DNA from: Xanthomonas vasicola
GTDB taxonomy: Bacteria > Pseudomonadota > Gammaproteobacteria > Xanthomonadales > Xanthomonadaceae
DNA length: 64,000 nucleotides
Direction: 5' to 3'
NCBI RefSeq assembly: GCF_000772705.2
Contig: NZ_JSBW02000059.1
Location: 91,589 to 155,588 of the forward strand
The stretch's first letter is position 1, and the number at the start of each line of letters is the position of its first letter. The notes beneath the pieces were generated by a model. That model made no database searches. It was not told the DNA's origin and was given only the letters and a program-made list of their open reading frames with translations. The translations under genes were made by a program, and so were the position numbers. This document shows, piece after piece, positions 10,662 to 22,774 of the stretch.

Positions 10662-12026
10662 ATGACTCTGCCCCTGCACGTTGTGATCCTGGCCGCGGGC
10701 GAGGGTAAGCGCATGCGCTCGTCCCTGCCCAAAGTGCTGCAGCCGCTAGCGGGCCAGCCGATGCTGGCGCAGGTCATCGCCACTGCGCGGCAGCTGCAGC
10801 CGGCGGCGATCCATATCGTGCACGGGCACGGCGGCGATCAGGTGCAGGCCGCCTTCGCCGATCAAAGCGATCTGCGCTGGGCCGAGCAGCGCGAGCAGCT
10901 CGGCACCGGGCATGCGGTGCAGCAAGCGATGCCTGCCATTCCCGACGCGGCGACGGTGCTGGTGCTGTACGGCGATGTGCCGCTGATCCGCAGTGACAGC
11001 CTGTTGCAGTTGCTGCATGCATCGGGCCGCATGGCGGTGCTGGTGGCCGAGCTGGCCAATCCCACCGGCTACGGGCGCATCCTGCGCGATGCCGAAGGCA
11101 AGGTGGCCGCCATCGTCGAGCAGAAGGATGCCAACGACGAACAGCGCCGCATCCGCACCATCAATACCGGCATCCTCACCGCCGAATCCACCGCACTGCG
11201 CCGCTGGTTGGGTGGCTTGTCCAACGACAATGCGCAGGGCGAGTTCTATCTCACCGACGTGTTCGCCCGCGCCGCTGCCGATTTCACGCCGGCCGACATG
11301 GTGCATGTGGCCGATCCGCAGGAGGTGGAAGGTGCCAACGACCCTTGGCAACTGGCCCAGCTCGAACGTGCCTGGCAACTGCGCGCTGCGCGTGCGCTGT
11401 GCCTGCAGGGCGTGCGCATGGCCGACCCGGCGCGCGTGGAGCAGCGTGGCAGCGTGCAGGTGGGCCGCGATGTGCAGCTGGATATCGATGTGATCCTGGA
11501 AGGCGAGGTGACGCTGGGCGATGACGTGGTGATCGGCCCGTTCGTGCGCTTGCGCGACGTGACGCTCGGCGCCGGCACCCAAGTGCGCGCACACAGCGAC
11601 CTGGAAGGCGTGATCACCGAGGGCGCGGTGCAGATCGGGCCTTTCGCGCGTCTGCGCCCCGGCACCGTATTGGCCGATGGCGTCCATATCGGCAATTTTG
11701 TGGAGACCAAAAAGGTCACCATGGGCGTGGGCAGCAAGGCCAACCATCTGACCTATTTGGGCGATGCGGTGATCGGCAGCAAGGTCAACATCGGTGCCGG
11801 CACCATCACCTGCAACTACGACGGAGTGAACAAGTCGCAGACCACTATCGGCGATGGTGCGTTTGTCGGCTCCAACAGTGCGTTGGTGGCGCCGATCGAG
11901 ATTGGCGCAAATTCCACCATCGGGGCCGGGTCGGTGATCACGCGCGATGCGCCGCCGGGCCAGCTCAGCGTGACACGTGCGCGGCAGACCGTGATCGAAG
12001 GCTGGGAGCGGCCGACCAAGAAATAG
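10662..12026 (+). CDS. glmU: Bifunctional GlmU uridyltransferase/acetyltransferase
   Basis: The 454-residue enzyme makes UDP-GlcNAc, acetylating glucosamine-1-phosphate and then uridylating it. The N-terminal pyrophosphorylase signature [20 protein letters not shown] sits at residues 10-29. The C-terminal half is a left-handed beta-helix of hexapeptide repeats, with the acetyl-transfer region [19 protein letters not shown] and YDGVNKSQT. The start giving [15 protein letters not shown] is used. UDP-GlcNAc feeds peptidoglycan and lipid A; glmS, the earlier enzyme of the route, lies about 9 kb downstream. Confidence 0.97.
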   Translation: MTLPLHVVILAAGEGKRMRSSLPKVLQPLAGQPMLAQVIATARQLQPAAIHIVHGHGGDQVQAAFADQSDLRWAEQREQLGTGHAVQQAMPAIPDAATVLVLYGDVPLIRSDSLLQLLHASGRMAVLVAELANPTGYGRILRDAEGKVAAIVEQKDANDEQRRIRTINTGILTAESTALRRWLGGLSNDNAQGEFYLTDVFARAAADFTPADMVHVADPQEVEGANDPWQLAQLERAWQLRAARALCLQGVRMADPARVEQRGSVQVGRDVQLDIDVILEGEVTLGDDVVIGPFVRLRDVTLGAGTQVRAHSDLEGVITEGAVQIGPFARLRPGTVLADGVHIGNFVETKKVTMGVGSKANHLTYLGDAVIGSKVNIGAGTITCNYDGVNKSQTTIGDGAFVGSNSALVAPIEIGANSTIGAGSVITRDAPPGQLSVTRARQTVIEGWERPTKK

Positions 12027-12028
12027 CT

Positions 12029-12059
12029 GCGCTGCACTCTGGATCGCAGAGAGCAGCGC
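12029..12059 (+). repeat. Stem-loop after glmU
   Basis: GCGCTGC and CTCT (12029-12040) pair with AGAG and GCAGCGC (12048-12059), with one A bulge on each side. There is no T run, so this may be a stability hairpin or a factor-dependent end rather than a classical terminator. Confidence 0.5.
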
Positions 12060-12362
12060 CGCGCTGGCGCTGGTTGCGCTACTGGCGCGACCCATCGGAA
12101 GCGCGCGACAGCTCCGTCGTTCTCGGCGCGATGCGTCAAGGGCTGCTAGCGGGCCCCAGGGGGCTCGGCCGCCGGTGTAGTGCCGCCCCGCATTGAACGT
12201 GTAGGAGCGCACCCGGGCGCGACCGGCATTACCGGTAACGCCCATCGCGCCCAAGGGCGCCGCTATGACGTGCGCGGGGCGCGTCTGCTAGCGGCGGTGT
12301 GATGCAAACCCATGGATTGCATGGATCCCAAGTGCTATTCAGTCCTGAGCCCCTTGCTAGGT
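12060..12362. other. GC-rich intergenic stretch with REP-like element
   Basis: Between glmU and the convergent kinase gene. At about 12200-12265 GTAGGAGCGCACCCGGGCGC is followed by ATCGCGCCCAAGGGCGC, a palindromic unit resembling the dispersed REP-type repeats of xanthomonads. No gene is supported. Confidence 0.5.
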
Positions 12363-13721
12363 TCAAGCCGCCAACGGCAACAGCAGGGTCACGCACAATC
12401 CACCGTGTTCGCGGTTGTGCAGCGAGATGCGGCCGCCATGCGCTTCGGCAATTTCGCGGGTGAGTGCAAGGCCGAGACCGGTGCCGTTGCGCTTGGTCGA
12501 ATAGAACGGCATGAGTGCGTTGTGCAGCACCGCTTCGTTCATGCCGTTGCCACGGTCCAGCACTTCGATCCGCAGCCACTGCGGTACGCGCGTGACCCGC
12601 AGCGCCACGTCGCTATTGGGCGGCTGCGCTTCGCTGCAGGCTTCGTGGGCATTTTTCAGCAGATTGAGCAGCGCCTGCTCGATTTGCGCTGCGTCGATGC
12701 GGCTGGAAACATCGGTGAGCCTGCCCTCCACCTGGAAGGGGATCTGTTGCCGCAAGCGCTCCAGAAACGGCGCCCATTCGATGGTCTGCAACTGCGGTTG
12801 CGGCAATTTGGCAAAGCGCGCATAGCCGCGGATGAAGCCTTCCAGGTGGCGCGCGCGCTCTTCGATGGTTTCGAATACGGTGCCCAGCCGATCGGTGCGT
12901 TTGCGGCGCAGCAGCTCGGCACCGGAATGCGCCAGCGAGGCGATCGGTGCCAGCGAGTTATTCAATTCGTGGCTGATCACGCGGATGACCTTTTTCCAGG
13001 TCTGCACTTCCTGGCGGCGCAACTCAGTGGTCAATGTGCGGATCAACAGCAGCTCGTGTCCGCGCCCGTTGATGTGAAAGCTGCGGCGCGACAGGTGGTA
13101 GATCTGCTCGTCTTCTTCGTCATCGCCATCTTCGCGTACCGCGAACAGACAGTCGCCGCCACGTGCCAGCGCGTCGCGTAATTCGCCGGGCATGCGGCCA
13201 AGCACATCGTCCAAGTGCTGGCCTTCAAGCTTGCGTCCGTCGTAGAGCAGTTTGCGTGCGGCGTTATTGGAAAACCCGATTCGCCGCAGGCCATCGCCGC
13301 CGGCGACCACCAACAGCATGGCCACCGGCGTGTTCTGCAGCATGGTGTCGAGCATCAACTCGCGCTGTACCAGATGGCTTCGCTGCGCACGCAACACATC
13401 GCCAAGTTCGGCATGCGCTTGCACCAGTTGCGCCAGTTCGTCGTTGCCGCGCCAGTACACGCCGAAGTTGTACTCGCCATCGCGATAGCTACTGGTAGTG
13501 CCGGCCAGCGCACGAAACAGCGAGCGCATCGGCGCGGTGGCGCGGGTGAGGCTGAACCACATCGCTGCCAGCAACACGACGACCGAAATCGCCGCCACTT
13601 GCCAGCCGCGGTCCAGCCAGTACGCCATGAACCACGGCAAGGCGGCTGCCAGCGCAAGCACCGGCAACAAGCGTAAAAACAGCGACAACGTGAAAGAGCG
13701 GTTCCGCATACGCAGGTTCAT
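12363..13721 (-). CDS. NtrY-like sensor histidine kinase
   Basis: The 452-residue protein has two N-terminal membrane helices (about residues 12-32 and 40-60), a HAMP-like linker, a PAS-like sensing region and a full kinase core. The phospho-accepting histidine is in VISHELNNSLAPI; the ATP-binding boxes are LLNLLKNAHEA (N), DRGNGM (G1) and GTGLGLAL (G2). It overlaps the preceding response-regulator gene by 4 bases (ATGA), so the two are translationally coupled partners. The signal is unknown. Its place at the end of the efflux operon suggests it senses envelope stress or the transported compound. Confidence 0.9.
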   Translation of the reverse strand: MNLRMRNRSFTLSLFLRLLPVLALAAALPWFMAYWLDRGWQVAAISVVVLLAAMWFSLTRATAPMRSLFRALAGTTSSYRDGEYNFGVYWRGNDELAQLVQAHAELGDVLRAQRSHLVQRELMLDTMLQNTPVAMLLVVAGGDGLRRIGFSNNAARKLLYDGRKLEGQHLDDVLGRMPGELRDALARGGDCLFAVREDGDDEEDEQIYHLSRRSFHINGRGHELLLIRTLTTELRRQEVQTWKKVIRVISHELNNSLAPIASLAHSGAELLRRKRTDRLGTVFETIEERARHLEGFIRGYARFAKLPQPQLQTIEWAPFLERLRQQIPFQVEGRLTDVSSRIDAAQIEQALLNLLKNAHEACSEAQPPNSDVALRVTRVPQWLRIEVLDRGNGMNEAVLHNALMPFYSTKRNGTGLGLALTREIAEAHGGRISLHNREHGGLCVTLLLPLAA

Positions 13722-15061
13722 TCCGAGGTGATGCCGTAGCGGTCCATGCGCCGATACAGCGCCTGGCGGCTCAGCCCCAACTCGGCGGCGGCTTGTGCGA
13801 TCACGCCTTGCGCACGTGCCAGCGCCTGCTCGATGCGCGCGCGATCCGGCTCGCCTGCAGCAGGCGTTGCCGGCCGTGGCGCCGCAGCACGCGGCAGATG
13901 CAGATCGCTGGCTTCGATGCGCGCCCCTTGTGCGAGCAAGGCGGCACGTTGCAGCACATTGCGCAGTTCGCGCACGTTGCCTGGCCAGGCATGCCGTTGC
14001 AATGCATCGTGCGCTTGCGTGGAGAGCGGCTTTTCGCCAGCGAGGAAATGGTCGGCCAGCGGGCCGATATCGCCGGGGCGCTCGGCCAGTGCGGGCAGCG
14101 CGATTTCCACGGTGTTGAGTCGGTAATACAGATCCTCGCGAAAACTGCCGTCGCGGATCATCGCTGCCAGATCGGCATTGGTCGCGCTGATCACGCGCAC
14201 CTTGGCGTGGCGTTCGCGGTTGGAGCCCAGCCGCTCGTAGCGGCCGGTTTCCAATACGCGCAGCAGTTTCATTTGCCCGGCCAGCGGCAGGTTGCCGATC
14301 TCATCGAGAAACAGCGTGCCGCCATCGGCCGCTCCGAACTTGCCTTCGCGCGCCTTGTTGGCGCCTGTGTAGGCACCGGCTTCTGCGCCGAATAATTCGG
14401 CTTCGATCAATTCGCCTGGCAATGCACCGCAATTGAGTGCAATGAACGGTCCGTGCTTGGCGGTCGAGTTGGCTTGGATGATTTCGGCGATTTTTTCCTT
14501 GCCACTGCCGTTGGGGCCGGTAATCAGCACCGGCAGGTCGGAGCGTGCGACCTGGCAGGCAAGGGCGATGGCGCGTTCGCTGGCCGGATCGGCGAACACC
14601 GCACCGCGCAGGTCGTAGCGTTGGGTCAGCTGCTCGCGACCGCGCCGTTCGCGTTCGCGACGACGTTCCAGTTCGCGGCGTGCTTCGGAAAGTTCCAGCA
14701 GGTTGTTGACCGTGGTCAGCAGCTTGGTGTCGTCCCAGGGCTTGGCGATGTAATCGGCTGCGCCGGCCTTGACCAGGCCCACCGCGCTGCCCAGATGGGT
14801 CCACGCGGTGAGCAGAATCACCGGCAGGTCCGGGTGACGCTGACGCAGTTGGGTAAACAGCGCCTCGCCTTCTTCGCCGGAGGTGGTGTCGGCGGTGAAG
14901 TTCATGTCCTGGATCACCAGATCGAACGCCTGCTCGTCCAGCAGCGCCAGCCCGGCCTGCGGCGAATGCGCGTGCCGCGCCTCGATGTCGTGCAACGAAA
15001 ACAGCACTTCCAATGCAGTGGCCACGGCCGTGTTGTCGTCGATGATCAGGATGTGCGGCAT
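13718..15061 (-). CDS. Sigma-54-dependent response regulator (NtrC family)
   Basis: The 447-residue protein starts [10 protein letters not shown] and has a receiver domain (phospho-acceptor Asp52, conserved Lys in IAKPWDD), a AAA+ sigma-54 activator domain (Walker A GPNGSGKE, Walker [13 protein letters not shown]) and a C-terminal Fis-type helix-turn-helix ending [20 protein letters not shown]. The sigma-54 contact loop reads GAYTGA rather than the usual GAFTGA, a conservative change. It probably activates the -24/-12 promoter in front of its own operon. It follows the lipoprotein gene after 160 bases that contain a perfect hairpin. Confidence 0.93.
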   Translation of the reverse strand: MPHILIIDDNTAVATALEVLFSLHDIEARHAHSPQAGLALLDEQAFDLVIQDMNFTADTTSGEEGEALFTQLRQRHPDLPVILLTAWTHLGSAVGLVKAGAADYIAKPWDDTKLLTTVNNLLELSEARRELERRRERERRGREQLTQRYDLRGAVFADPASERAIALACQVARSDLPVLITGPNGSGKEKIAEIIQANSTAKHGPFIALNCGALPGELIEAELFGAEAGAYTGANKAREGKFGAADGGTLFLDEIGNLPLAGQMKLLRVLETGRYERLGSNRERHAKVRVISATNADLAAMIRDGSFREDLYYRLNTVEIALPALAERPGDIGPLADHFLAGEKPLSTQAHDALQRHAWPGNVRELRNVLQRAALLAQGARIEASDLHLPRAAAPRPATPAAGEPDRARIEQALARAQGVIAQAAAELGLSRQALYRRMDRYGITSE

Positions 15062-15180
15062 CGCATTGCTCAAGAAGGCGCGGGATGGGATCGGCACAGA
15101 ATACTGGCAACACGCAGCGACAACGCGCTGCTCGGCGGGGGCGGCAGATCGCCGGGCGGCAAGGTCGGCGGACTCAAGCG

Positions 15181-15201
15181 GCCGATGCAGGGTGCATCGG
15201 C
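15181..15201 (-). repeat. Perfect hairpin between lipoprotein gene and response-regulator gene
   Basis: GCCGATGCA and TGCATCGGC pair perfectly around a three-base loop. It lies 21 bases beyond the lipoprotein stop and has no T run. It could protect the upstream message or partly separate the transporter genes from the regulator genes. Confidence 0.5.
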
Positions 15202-15221
15202 TGTTGCCGGCACGGCGCTGG

Positions 15222-15656
15222 TTATGGAGCCGCGGGCGGCAACAGCGGTGTGTACGTGGCCGCTGTCCAGATCAGGTGCACCTGCACACCATCGCGCATG
15301 ACATCCACGGCGATGGGGTTGCCTGCAGCAGCCTGCAGTGCGGCCAGCAATGTTGCGATTGTGGTGATCTGGGTTCGGCCCGCCGTGCGCACGCGGTCGC
15401 CACGTTGCAACTGCAGGCTGAGCGACGCGCTGGCCTGGGTCACCAGCAATCCGTCGCTACTGGCGACGAGTTCCAGAACTTGATCGTCATGGCGCCAGTT
15501 CAGCCGGGTGTCGTCGATGGCGAGCACCTCTTGCGTCGAAGTGCTGGACGAGGCCGACGCCGCGTGCGCCCGCGTTGCCGCATCGGCCTGGCCGGGGTGA
15601 AGGAGGCGGCAGGCGGTCAGGGCGATCAATGCCGATGATGCAAGAGAGCAAGGCAT
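15222..15656 (-). CDS. PDZ-like domain lipoprotein
   Basis: A 144-residue protein with a lipoprotein signal (SSALIALTAC, lipidated Cys near residue 15) and a C-terminal segment that reads like half a PDZ domain: GDRVRTAGRTQITTIATLLA followed by GNPIAVDVMRDGVQV. The ATG giving MPCSLASSALIAL is chosen because it starts the signal peptide. It lies between the second permease gene and the two-component genes on the same strand, so it may be an accessory of the transporter or a link to the sensor kinase. The function is unknown. Confidence 0.6.
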   Translation of the reverse strand: MPCSLASSALIALTACRLLHPGQADAATRAHAASASSSTSTQEVLAIDDTRLNWRHDDQVLELVASSDGLLVTQASASLSLQLQRGDRVRTAGRTQITTIATLLAALQAAAGNPIAVDVMRDGVQVHLIWTAATYTPLLPPAAP

Positions 15657-15752
15657 GAGGGAATCCGGTTCGTAACGATGGTGGAAACGCGCGGTGGATG
15701 GCGAGCCGGGTTGCTTCCCCACTGCCAAGCGACGGGGAAGCAACGCCGGCCA

Positions 15753-16979
15753 TCATGCACTGCGGGTGGCAACAGCCGGGGGCACTGCGGCTGCGCGGCG
15801 GGCCGGCCAGAACACCGCCAGCTGGCCGAGCATCCATAGCAGCAGCGCGCCAATCGGCAGGTAGATTGCCGGCAGTCGCGGCAATTCATAGCGTGCCATC
15901 AGCCAGACGTTGATCGAGTAGGCCATCAGCATGCCGAGCACGATGCCGACCGAGGCGAGCAGGAAATTCTCGATCTGGAAGTAGCGCAGGATCTGGCTGC
16001 GCGTTGCACCCAGCGCACGGCGGATACCGATCTGCTTGGTGCGTTGCTGCACCCAGAAACTCGCCAGGCCGACGATGCCCAAGGCGGTCACAATCAGCAG
16101 GGCGACGCACACCGCTCCAAGCAGCCAGATCATGGCGCGATCATTGCGGAAATACTTTTCGCGGATTTCGGTGTAGGTCTCTTGTTTCAGCACCAACCGG
16201 CTGTTGTCCACTTTCATCAAGGCCGCCACTGCCGCCTTCAGCACTTCCGCCCGACGCAAGGGATCGGTGACACGTACGATGTATTGCCCGTTGTTATACG
16301 GTGGACGGATGGGCAGCAGCATCGAATAGTCCTTTGCCGACAGTCCATTGACATTGTTCGGCCGCGCCAGGGTGCGCACGATTCCGACGATACGCAGCGG
16401 GACATCGCCAGAGTAGATGGTCTTGCCGAGCGCGCTGTGGTCGGGGAACATCTTGTCCGCCGCCCCCTGCGTCAGAATGACCGCCGCACCCTTCTTGCGG
16501 ACTTCATCGTCGTTATCAGCCTTTTCCTGGCTGATGTATTCGTCGGGGCTGAAGTCGCGGCCGGCATTCAATTGCAGGCCAAGTGCATCCAGGCTGCCTT
16601 CGCTGACCAGATACTGCGCGGCATTGAGCGTGGGGCGTTCCTGCTCCGGGGTCAGGGTCAGCCCCGTGTTGGACGAGTAATTGACGAAGGGGATCTGATT
16701 GGTGATGACCGCATTGCGCACGCCGGGTACCGCGCGTAGCGCTGCCAGATCCTCCCGGGTACGTGCATCGGCATTGGCCTGCGGGCCGATGCCGTCCAGC
16801 TGGATGCTCAGCAACTCCTGTTCGGCGATGCCGCTGGGAGTCCGGAGCGTGTCCAGGCGATTGCCGATCAAAAACAGCGAATTGCAGATGATGGCGCAAG
16901 CCAGTGCGATCTCGAGCACGATCAGTGCGGCGGCCGTCTTATGGCGGCGCAAGGTGGAGATGATGGGTCGGATGTCCAT
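15753..16979 (-). CDS. MacB/FtsX-type ABC transporter permease (second)
   Basis: The 408-residue protein has one N-terminal membrane helix, a large periplasmic domain (about residues 45-270) and three C-terminal helices, the MacB-type layout. The C-terminal FtsX motif is clear in QQRTKQIGIRRALGATRSQI. It is shorter than MacB because the ATPase is a separate protein. It follows the first permease gene by 55 bases and probably forms a heterodimer with it. The substrate could be a drug, peptide or lipoprotein-related compound and cannot be told from sequence. Confidence 0.88.
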   Translation of the reverse strand: MDIRPIISTLRRHKTAAALIVLEIALACAIICNSLFLIGNRLDTLRTPSGIAEQELLSIQLDGIGPQANADARTREDLAALRAVPGVRNAVITNQIPFVNYSSNTGLTLTPEQERPTLNAAQYLVSEGSLDALGLQLNAGRDFSPDEYISQEKADNDDEVRKKGAAVILTQGAADKMFPDHSALGKTIYSGDVPLRIVGIVRTLARPNNVNGLSAKDYSMLLPIRPPYNNGQYIVRVTDPLRRAEVLKAAVAALMKVDNSRLVLKQETYTEIREKYFRNDRAMIWLLGAVCVALLIVTALGIVGLASFWVQQRTKQIGIRRALGATRSQILRYFQIENFLLASVGIVLGMLMAYSINVWLMARYELPRLPAIYLPIGALLLWMLGQLAVFWPARRAAAVPPAVATRSA

Positions 16980-17034
16980 AGGCTGACCTTGAAGATAGGA
17001 AGCGTGGCTCGCCGCGATGCGGCGGGCAGGAGGT

Positions 17035-18336
17035 TCAGGACGACTTCAACTGCAGTGCCGGTGCGACCTGGATGGCGCGCCAGGACGGCAGGATGCCGGC
17101 GAGCAGGCTCGCGGCGATCGCAATGGCGAATGTCAGCAGCAGCATCGTGATATCCAGGTGCGCCAGTGCGGCGTAATCCACCGGTTGCTGACGCACGGCC
17201 CACAGCCCCAGCCACGCCAGCCCAAGTCCGCCGATGCCGCCGGCCAGGCCGATGGTCCCTGCCTCCACCAGGCACTGCGCAAAGATTGCGCCGCGCGACG
17301 CGCCAAGCGCACGCCGCACGCCAATCTCTCCGCTGCGGCGCAGGAATTTCGCCAGCAACAGGCCGACCGTGTTGAGCAGGCACACCAGCAGAAAGCCCAT
17401 GGCCAGCCACAACTGCAGACGGACGTCGCTGGGAACCACCTTGTTGTAGTCCAGCCATTGCATCACGTTGCGCAGGCGCACATTGTTGGGCCGGGTAAAG
17501 CGCCCGGCGGCACGTTGTTGATCGGAATAGTTTTCGAAGTAAGCCTTGTAGTCGCCCGCTTGCTTGGCATTTTCCAGCTCCACCCAGTACTGCACCCATG
17601 TGCAGGGCGCATTCAGCGCGGTGGTGTCGCCTGCCTCGACCTTGCCGGAGCAGTTGGTCCCGCCGGCGTGGGCCAATTTCAGATCCATCGCCGTACTGAA
17701 CGGCACATACAGCTGTTCGTTCGAGCCGTAGGTGTCTGTGATGTCGTAAAAGCGTGGGTCGATCTTCCAGGTATCCAGGACGCCGACGATACGGAAGGTG
17801 TTCTTGTCCACGCGCACTTCGCGCCCGACGCTGTTGCCACCGTCGAACAGCTTTTCGTTCAGCGACTTGCTGATCACCGCGACACGTTCGTGCCGCTCGT
17901 CGCTTGTGCCGGACCACGCTTGGCCGTAGCGCAAGGGCACGTCGAACATCGCAAAGAAATCGGCCGAAGTGAAACGAGCGTTTAGCTTGAAAGGACTCAA
18001 TCCACTGCGCTGTGGCTCGATCGCGACACTTCCGCCTGACATCATCGCCTGACGCATGGCGCGCTTCTCACGCAGCAGCGCCTCGGCGTCGAAGCGGGTG
18101 GACTGGTAATCGGGCTCGTCTCCCGGCTGATAGCCGGACTTCGGTTCCGCATCCACCTGCACATAGAACAACCGATCGCTCTTTTGCGGAATCGGGTCGC
18201 CCGACAACACATGGAACACCGTCAGCGTTGTCATGCTGGCGCCGATACCCAGCGCGATGGCCAGCACCATCAGTGCGGTCAGCACCTTGTTGCGGCGGAA
18301 GCTGCGTACCGCAAGATTGAAGTAGTAGCCGAACAT
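17035..18336 (-). CDS. MacB/FtsX-type ABC transporter permease (first)
   Basis: The 433-residue protein has the same four-helix layout as its neighbour, with an N-terminal helix in NKVLTALMVLAIALGIGASM, a large extracytoplasmic domain and a C-terminal FtsX block SGEIGVRRALGASRGAIFAQ. The periplasmic domain contains two cysteines (NCSGK and APCTW) that could form a disulfide. It is preceded by the ATPase gene after 11 bases. Confidence 0.88.
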   Translation of the reverse strand: MFGYYFNLAVRSFRRNKVLTALMVLAIALGIGASMTTLTVFHVLSGDPIPQKSDRLFYVQVDAEPKSGYQPGDEPDYQSTRFDAEALLREKRAMRQAMMSGGSVAIEPQRSGLSPFKLNARFTSADFFAMFDVPLRYGQAWSGTSDERHERVAVISKSLNEKLFDGGNSVGREVRVDKNTFRIVGVLDTWKIDPRFYDITDTYGSNEQLYVPFSTAMDLKLAHAGGTNCSGKVEAGDTTALNAPCTWVQYWVELENAKQAGDYKAYFENYSDQQRAAGRFTRPNNVRLRNVMQWLDYNKVVPSDVRLQLWLAMGFLLVCLLNTVGLLLAKFLRRSGEIGVRRALGASRGAIFAQCLVEAGTIGLAGGIGGLGLAWLGLWAVRQQPVDYAALAHLDITMLLLTFAIAIAASLLAGILPSWRAIQVAPALQLKSS

Positions 18337-18347
18337 GGGTGGGCTCC

Positions 18348-19067
<720 letters not shown>

Positions 19068-19115
19068 TGCCGATTCCTTTGCGAAGAGAGTGTGCGACGA
19101 GTGGGAATGAGTGAA

Positions 19116-20387
19116 TCAGTGGACGGTGACGCGCGGCGCGTCGCCAAAGTTGTCTGCACCGGAGACCACCACGCGGTCGCCGACCTGTAGCCCGGAGAGC
19201 ACCTGCACTTCGCCCAGGCTGCTGACACCGAGCGTGACCGGGCGGCGCGCGGCGGTGTTGCCATCCATCACATAGGCATAGCTGCCGCCGGATTGTTCGA
19301 CAAACGGGCCGCGTTCGACCTTGAGCACGTTGCGGCGCGTGTCCATCACCACGCGTGCGCTCATGCGCTGGCTCTGGCGCAGGCCTGGCGGCTGCTTGTC
19401 AGTGAAGCGGATGCGCGCGGTGACTTCGCCATTGACCACTTCCGGCGACACCGCCGAGATAGCGCCGGCGAACGGTTCGCCGCTGCCGCTGGTGAGCTGG
19501 GCCGGCATGCCGATCGCCAGATCGCGGGCGAAACTCTCCGGCACCTTGATCTCCACTTCGAACTTGGACAGATCCACCACGCCCAGAATCGGCGCGTTCG
19601 CCGCCACCTGGGTGTGCTGCACCGCCTGCACCTGGCCGACCTGGCCATCGAAGGGCGAGCGCAGCGTGAGCGCGTCCACCTGGCGCTGCACTTCGGCCAC
19701 CACTGCGCGTTGGCGGTCTGCCAGCAGGCGCTTGTTGCGCGAATCCAGGTCCGCACCCTGGCTCTTCAACGCGGCATCGCGCTGGGCGTGCTGCAGGTCG
19801 ATATCGGTCTTCTTCAAGGTGTCCTGCGCCTTGGCCAGTTCCACCTGCGGCACGGCGCCACCGTCGTAGCCGCGTTGGTAGCGCTCCAGGTCGCGCGCGG
19901 CAGCCTGCTTGTCGATCTGGGCCTGGTCGGTGAGCTTGCTGGCGTTGGCACGCGCCAGGGTGGCATCCAGGGCCGCGCGGCTGGATTCGGCCTCCAGGCC
20001 GGCCAGGGTGGCCTGCTCCTGCGCCAGCTTGCTACGCAGCTCGGGGCTGTCGATGCGCGCCAGTTCCTGGCCCTGCTTGACGACGTCGCCAGCCACCACG
20101 CTCAGCGTCACCGTGCCGGCAGAGATGGCGTACAGCACCGGGCTGTTGGCGGCGATCACGCGGCCGTCGGCGGCGATGTCGCGTACCAGGTCGCCTCGGG
20201 TGACGGTGGCAACGCGCACGCGGCTGGCGTCGAACGAGCGGCTGCCGGCGCTCCACGCAGCCACGGCCCAGCCGATCCCGGCCAGCACCGTCACCGCGGC
20301 GACGCCAGGCCACAGCCAACGGCGCCATGGCGCGCGCTGGGCGGGTGTGCGGAGAACCTGGTCCTGGGCAGAGGTATCGCGAATCAT
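19116..20387 (-). CDS. HlyD/RND-type periplasmic adaptor
   Basis: The 423-residue protein has one N-terminal membrane anchor (WLWPGVAAVTVLAGIGWAVA), a lipoyl-like half (SPVLYAISAGTVTLSVVAGD), a long alpha-hairpin, then the partner lipoyl and barrel domains (LRSPFDGQVGQVQAVQHTQV). It should connect the ABC permeases to an outer-membrane channel encoded elsewhere. I place the start at the ATG for MIRDTSAQDQ because a GTG 24 bases upstream would lie at the predicted sigma-54 transcription start. It is the first gene of a seven-gene unit that includes its likely regulators. Confidence 0.9.
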   Translation of the reverse strand: MIRDTSAQDQVLRTPAQRAPWRRWLWPGVAAVTVLAGIGWAVAAWSAGSRSFDASRVRVATVTRGDLVRDIAADGRVIAANSPVLYAISAGTVTLSVVAGDVVKQGQELARIDSPELRSKLAQEQATLAGLEAESSRAALDATLARANASKLTDQAQIDKQAAARDLERYQRGYDGGAVPQVELAKAQDTLKKTDIDLQHAQRDAALKSQGADLDSRNKRLLADRQRAVVAEVQRQVDALTLRSPFDGQVGQVQAVQHTQVAANAPILGVVDLSKFEVEIKVPESFARDLAIGMPAQLTSGSGEPFAGAISAVSPEVVNGEVTARIRFTDKQPPGLRQSQRMSARVVMDTRRNVLKVERGPFVEQSGGSYAYVMDGNTAARRPVTLGVSSLGEVQVLSGLQVGDRVVVSGADNFGDAPRVTVH

Positions 20388-20416
20388 GGTCGGCTGGCTC
20401 GGTGGCGTCACTGCGA

Positions 20417-20436
20417 TAAAGCAGGACCCGTGCCAA
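20417..20436 (-). promoter_or_regulatory. Sigma-54 (-24/-12) promoter of the efflux/two-component operon
   Basis: On the minus strand TTGGCACGGGTCCTGCTTTA shows GG and GC dinucleotides exactly ten bases apart and matches the TGGCAC-N5-TTGC consensus except for one base in the -12 box. It lies about 50 bases before the adaptor ATG, and the operon itself encodes a sigma-54 activator. Confidence 0.75.
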
Positions 20437-20481
20437 CGTTCAAGTCATTGAAATGGATGGTTTTGTTGGCGTGGCGACCGG

Positions 20482-20570
20482 TGTCCGCAGTGTCCGCGGA
20501 CACTGGGGGCGGACACGCTGTCCGGGCACGGTCATGCAGCGGACAAGAGCGGACACGCTAAAATGTCCGA
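20482..20570. promoter_or_regulatory. Cluster of eight TGTCCG half-sites (activator array)
   Basis: Half-sites TGTCCG or its complement occur at 20482, 20491 and 20497 (together the palindrome TGTCCGCGGACA, 20491-20502), 20509, 20519, 20539, 20549 and 20564. They lie about 70-160 bases upstream of the predicted sigma-54 start, where enhancer-binding activators bind. The rightmost copies surround a possible glmS -10 box (TAAAAT, 20559-20564), so glmS may share the regulation. Confidence 0.7.
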
Positions 20571-20592
20571 CTTCTTTTGCGAGAGCTGTCCT

Positions 20593-22422
<1,830 letters not shown>

Positions 22423-22774
22423 GTGCAGTCGCGATGGCGGCTGCATGCACTGCCAGCTGCGGGCAGTCGGCGCACGCACACATGGCGTATGCGGCTCTGT
22501 CCCTGCCACTCGCAGGATGGCGATTGATTGCGACGTCCTGCTGGCCGCGCCAACGGGCAACGCGTACGACGTTCAGTCCCTCGCGAAGCAGTCGCGACAT
22601 CTTTGCCTTTGCACGTGGCGCATGCCGATTCCAGAAAATGACCGTATCCGTCAGGCAAAGGCGCGGCAGCACTGCCAATAGCCGCTCTTAGCGCTCCTCC
22701 ACCGCCTCTGCCAACCCAGTGGCCCAAGATATGCATAAGCTCCTTGCGAGGGTCTACACCACGCAGGAGGACGT
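22423..22774. other. Intergenic stretch after glmS
   Basis: About 350 bases. Short frames on both strands lack convincing starts or motifs. A strong AGGAGG at the right end serves the next gene. No terminator with a T run was recognised. Confidence 0.5.

Noticed and set aside
20388..20411. GTG start 24 bases upstream for the HlyD-type adaptor
   Set aside because: It coincides with the predicted sigma-54 transcription start, leaving no ribosome site; the ATG downstream is preferred.
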